Origin: Bacteroidales bacterium
GTDB taxonomy: Bacteria; Bacteroidota; Bacteroidia; Bacteroidales; Paludibacteraceae
DNA length: 6,739 bases
Assembly: GCA_900769035.1 (NCBI GenBank)
Contig: CAAGFD010000233.1
Coordinates: 1 to 6,739, forward strand
Direction of reading: 5' to 3'
Part shown: in pieces, positions 6,613 through 6,739 of the stretch
Layout of the letters: each line of letters starts with the position of its first letter
Numbering within the stretch: position 1 is the first letter of the stretch
Program-made: the position numbers and the translations under genes
The notes under the pieces: model-generated
Seen by the model: only the letters and a program-made list of their open reading frames with translations
Told to the model about the DNA's origin: nothing
Databases searched by the model: none

Positions 6613-6640
6613 GCAGATAACGGAAAAAGGTGTACCTTTG
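6610..6640 (+). promoter_or_regulatory. Promoter of the tRNA-Asn transcript
   Basis: TTTG (6610-6613) and TACCTTTG (6633-6640) are separated by 19 nt, a full match to the Bacteroides -33/-7 consensus in both sequence and spacing. Transcription would start near 6647, about 29 nt before the mature tRNA end, leaving a short 5' leader to be removed by RNase P. The tract before it (about 6570-6609) is A/T-rich, as is common in front of stable-RNA promoters. Confidence 0.8.
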
Positions 6641-6675
6641 CCGAGCAAATGAGGGTATTGAGGTCCCCATTAAAT

Positions 6676-6739
6676 TCTTCCTTAGCTCAGTTGGTTAGAG
6701 CATCTGACTGTTAATCAGAGGGTCCTTGGTTCAAGTCCA
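6676..6739 (+). tRNA. tRNA-Asn (anticodon GUU), 3' end cut by the window edge
   Basis: The cloverleaf can be read arm by arm. The 5' acceptor strand is TCTTCCT (6676-6682), followed by TA at 6683-6684. The D stem is GCTC/GAGC (6685-6688 and 6698-6701) around AGTTGGTTA. The anticodon stem is TCTGA/TCAGA (6703-6707 and 6715-6719) with loop CTGTTAA, so the anticodon at 6710-6712 is GTT. The variable loop is GGGTC (6720-6724), and the T arm is CTTGG plus TTCAAGT (6725-6736). The window stops three bases into the 3' T strand, so the 3' acceptor strand is missing and further tRNAs in the same transcript cannot be excluded. Confidence 0.95.

Noticed and set aside
1..6739. Mobile elements, integration at the tRNA, CRISPR or defence genes
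   Set aside because: No transposase, integrase, spaced repeats or terminal repeats were seen. The tRNA is cut by the window edge, so its 3' end, where integration usually occurs, cannot be judged.

Overview
The window looks like a piece of ordinary chromosome from a Bacteroidales-type member of the Bacteroidota. The sequence is AT-rich. All three recognisable promoters carry the same Bacteroidota-style -7 box, TACCTTTG. Two of the proteins belong to families I know mainly from this phylum (DUF4922 and DUF4831), and the UvrA has the phylum's typical sequence features. I cannot assign a genus.

Layout: positions 1-907 (minus) hold the 5' part of a DUF4922 protein, a HIT/GalT-like nucleotidyl transferase or phosphorylase relative that runs off the left edge. 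Positions 913-2157 (minus) hold hutI (imidazolonepropionase), 5 nt upstream of the DUF4922 gene and so probably in one transcript with it. Positions 2158-2483 are a 326-nt divergent intergenic region with one promoter for hutI and one for the rightward unit. Positions 2484-3593 (plus) encode an exported DUF4831 protein of unknown function. After 43 nt, 3637-6453 (plus) encode UvrA, the DNA-damage sensor of nucleotide excision repair, probably read from the same promoter. Positions 6454-6675 hold a possible AT-rich terminator hairpin and a strong promoter. Positions 6676-6739 are the first 64 nt of a tRNA-Asn(GUU) cut by the right edge.

The genes do not form one obvious pathway. hutI is a histidine-degradation step without its usual partners in view, uvrA is a repair gene, and the two DUF genes are uncharacterised. 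I see no transposon, phage, CRISPR or defence module and no convincing undescribed system. The points most worth a second look are the UvrA that lacks the first CxxC pair of its N-terminal zinc site, the 12-bp palindrome inside the DUF4831-uvrA promoter, the pairing of hutI with an orphan HIT-like enzyme, and the hairpin-forming A/T tract overlapping the tRNA promoter.
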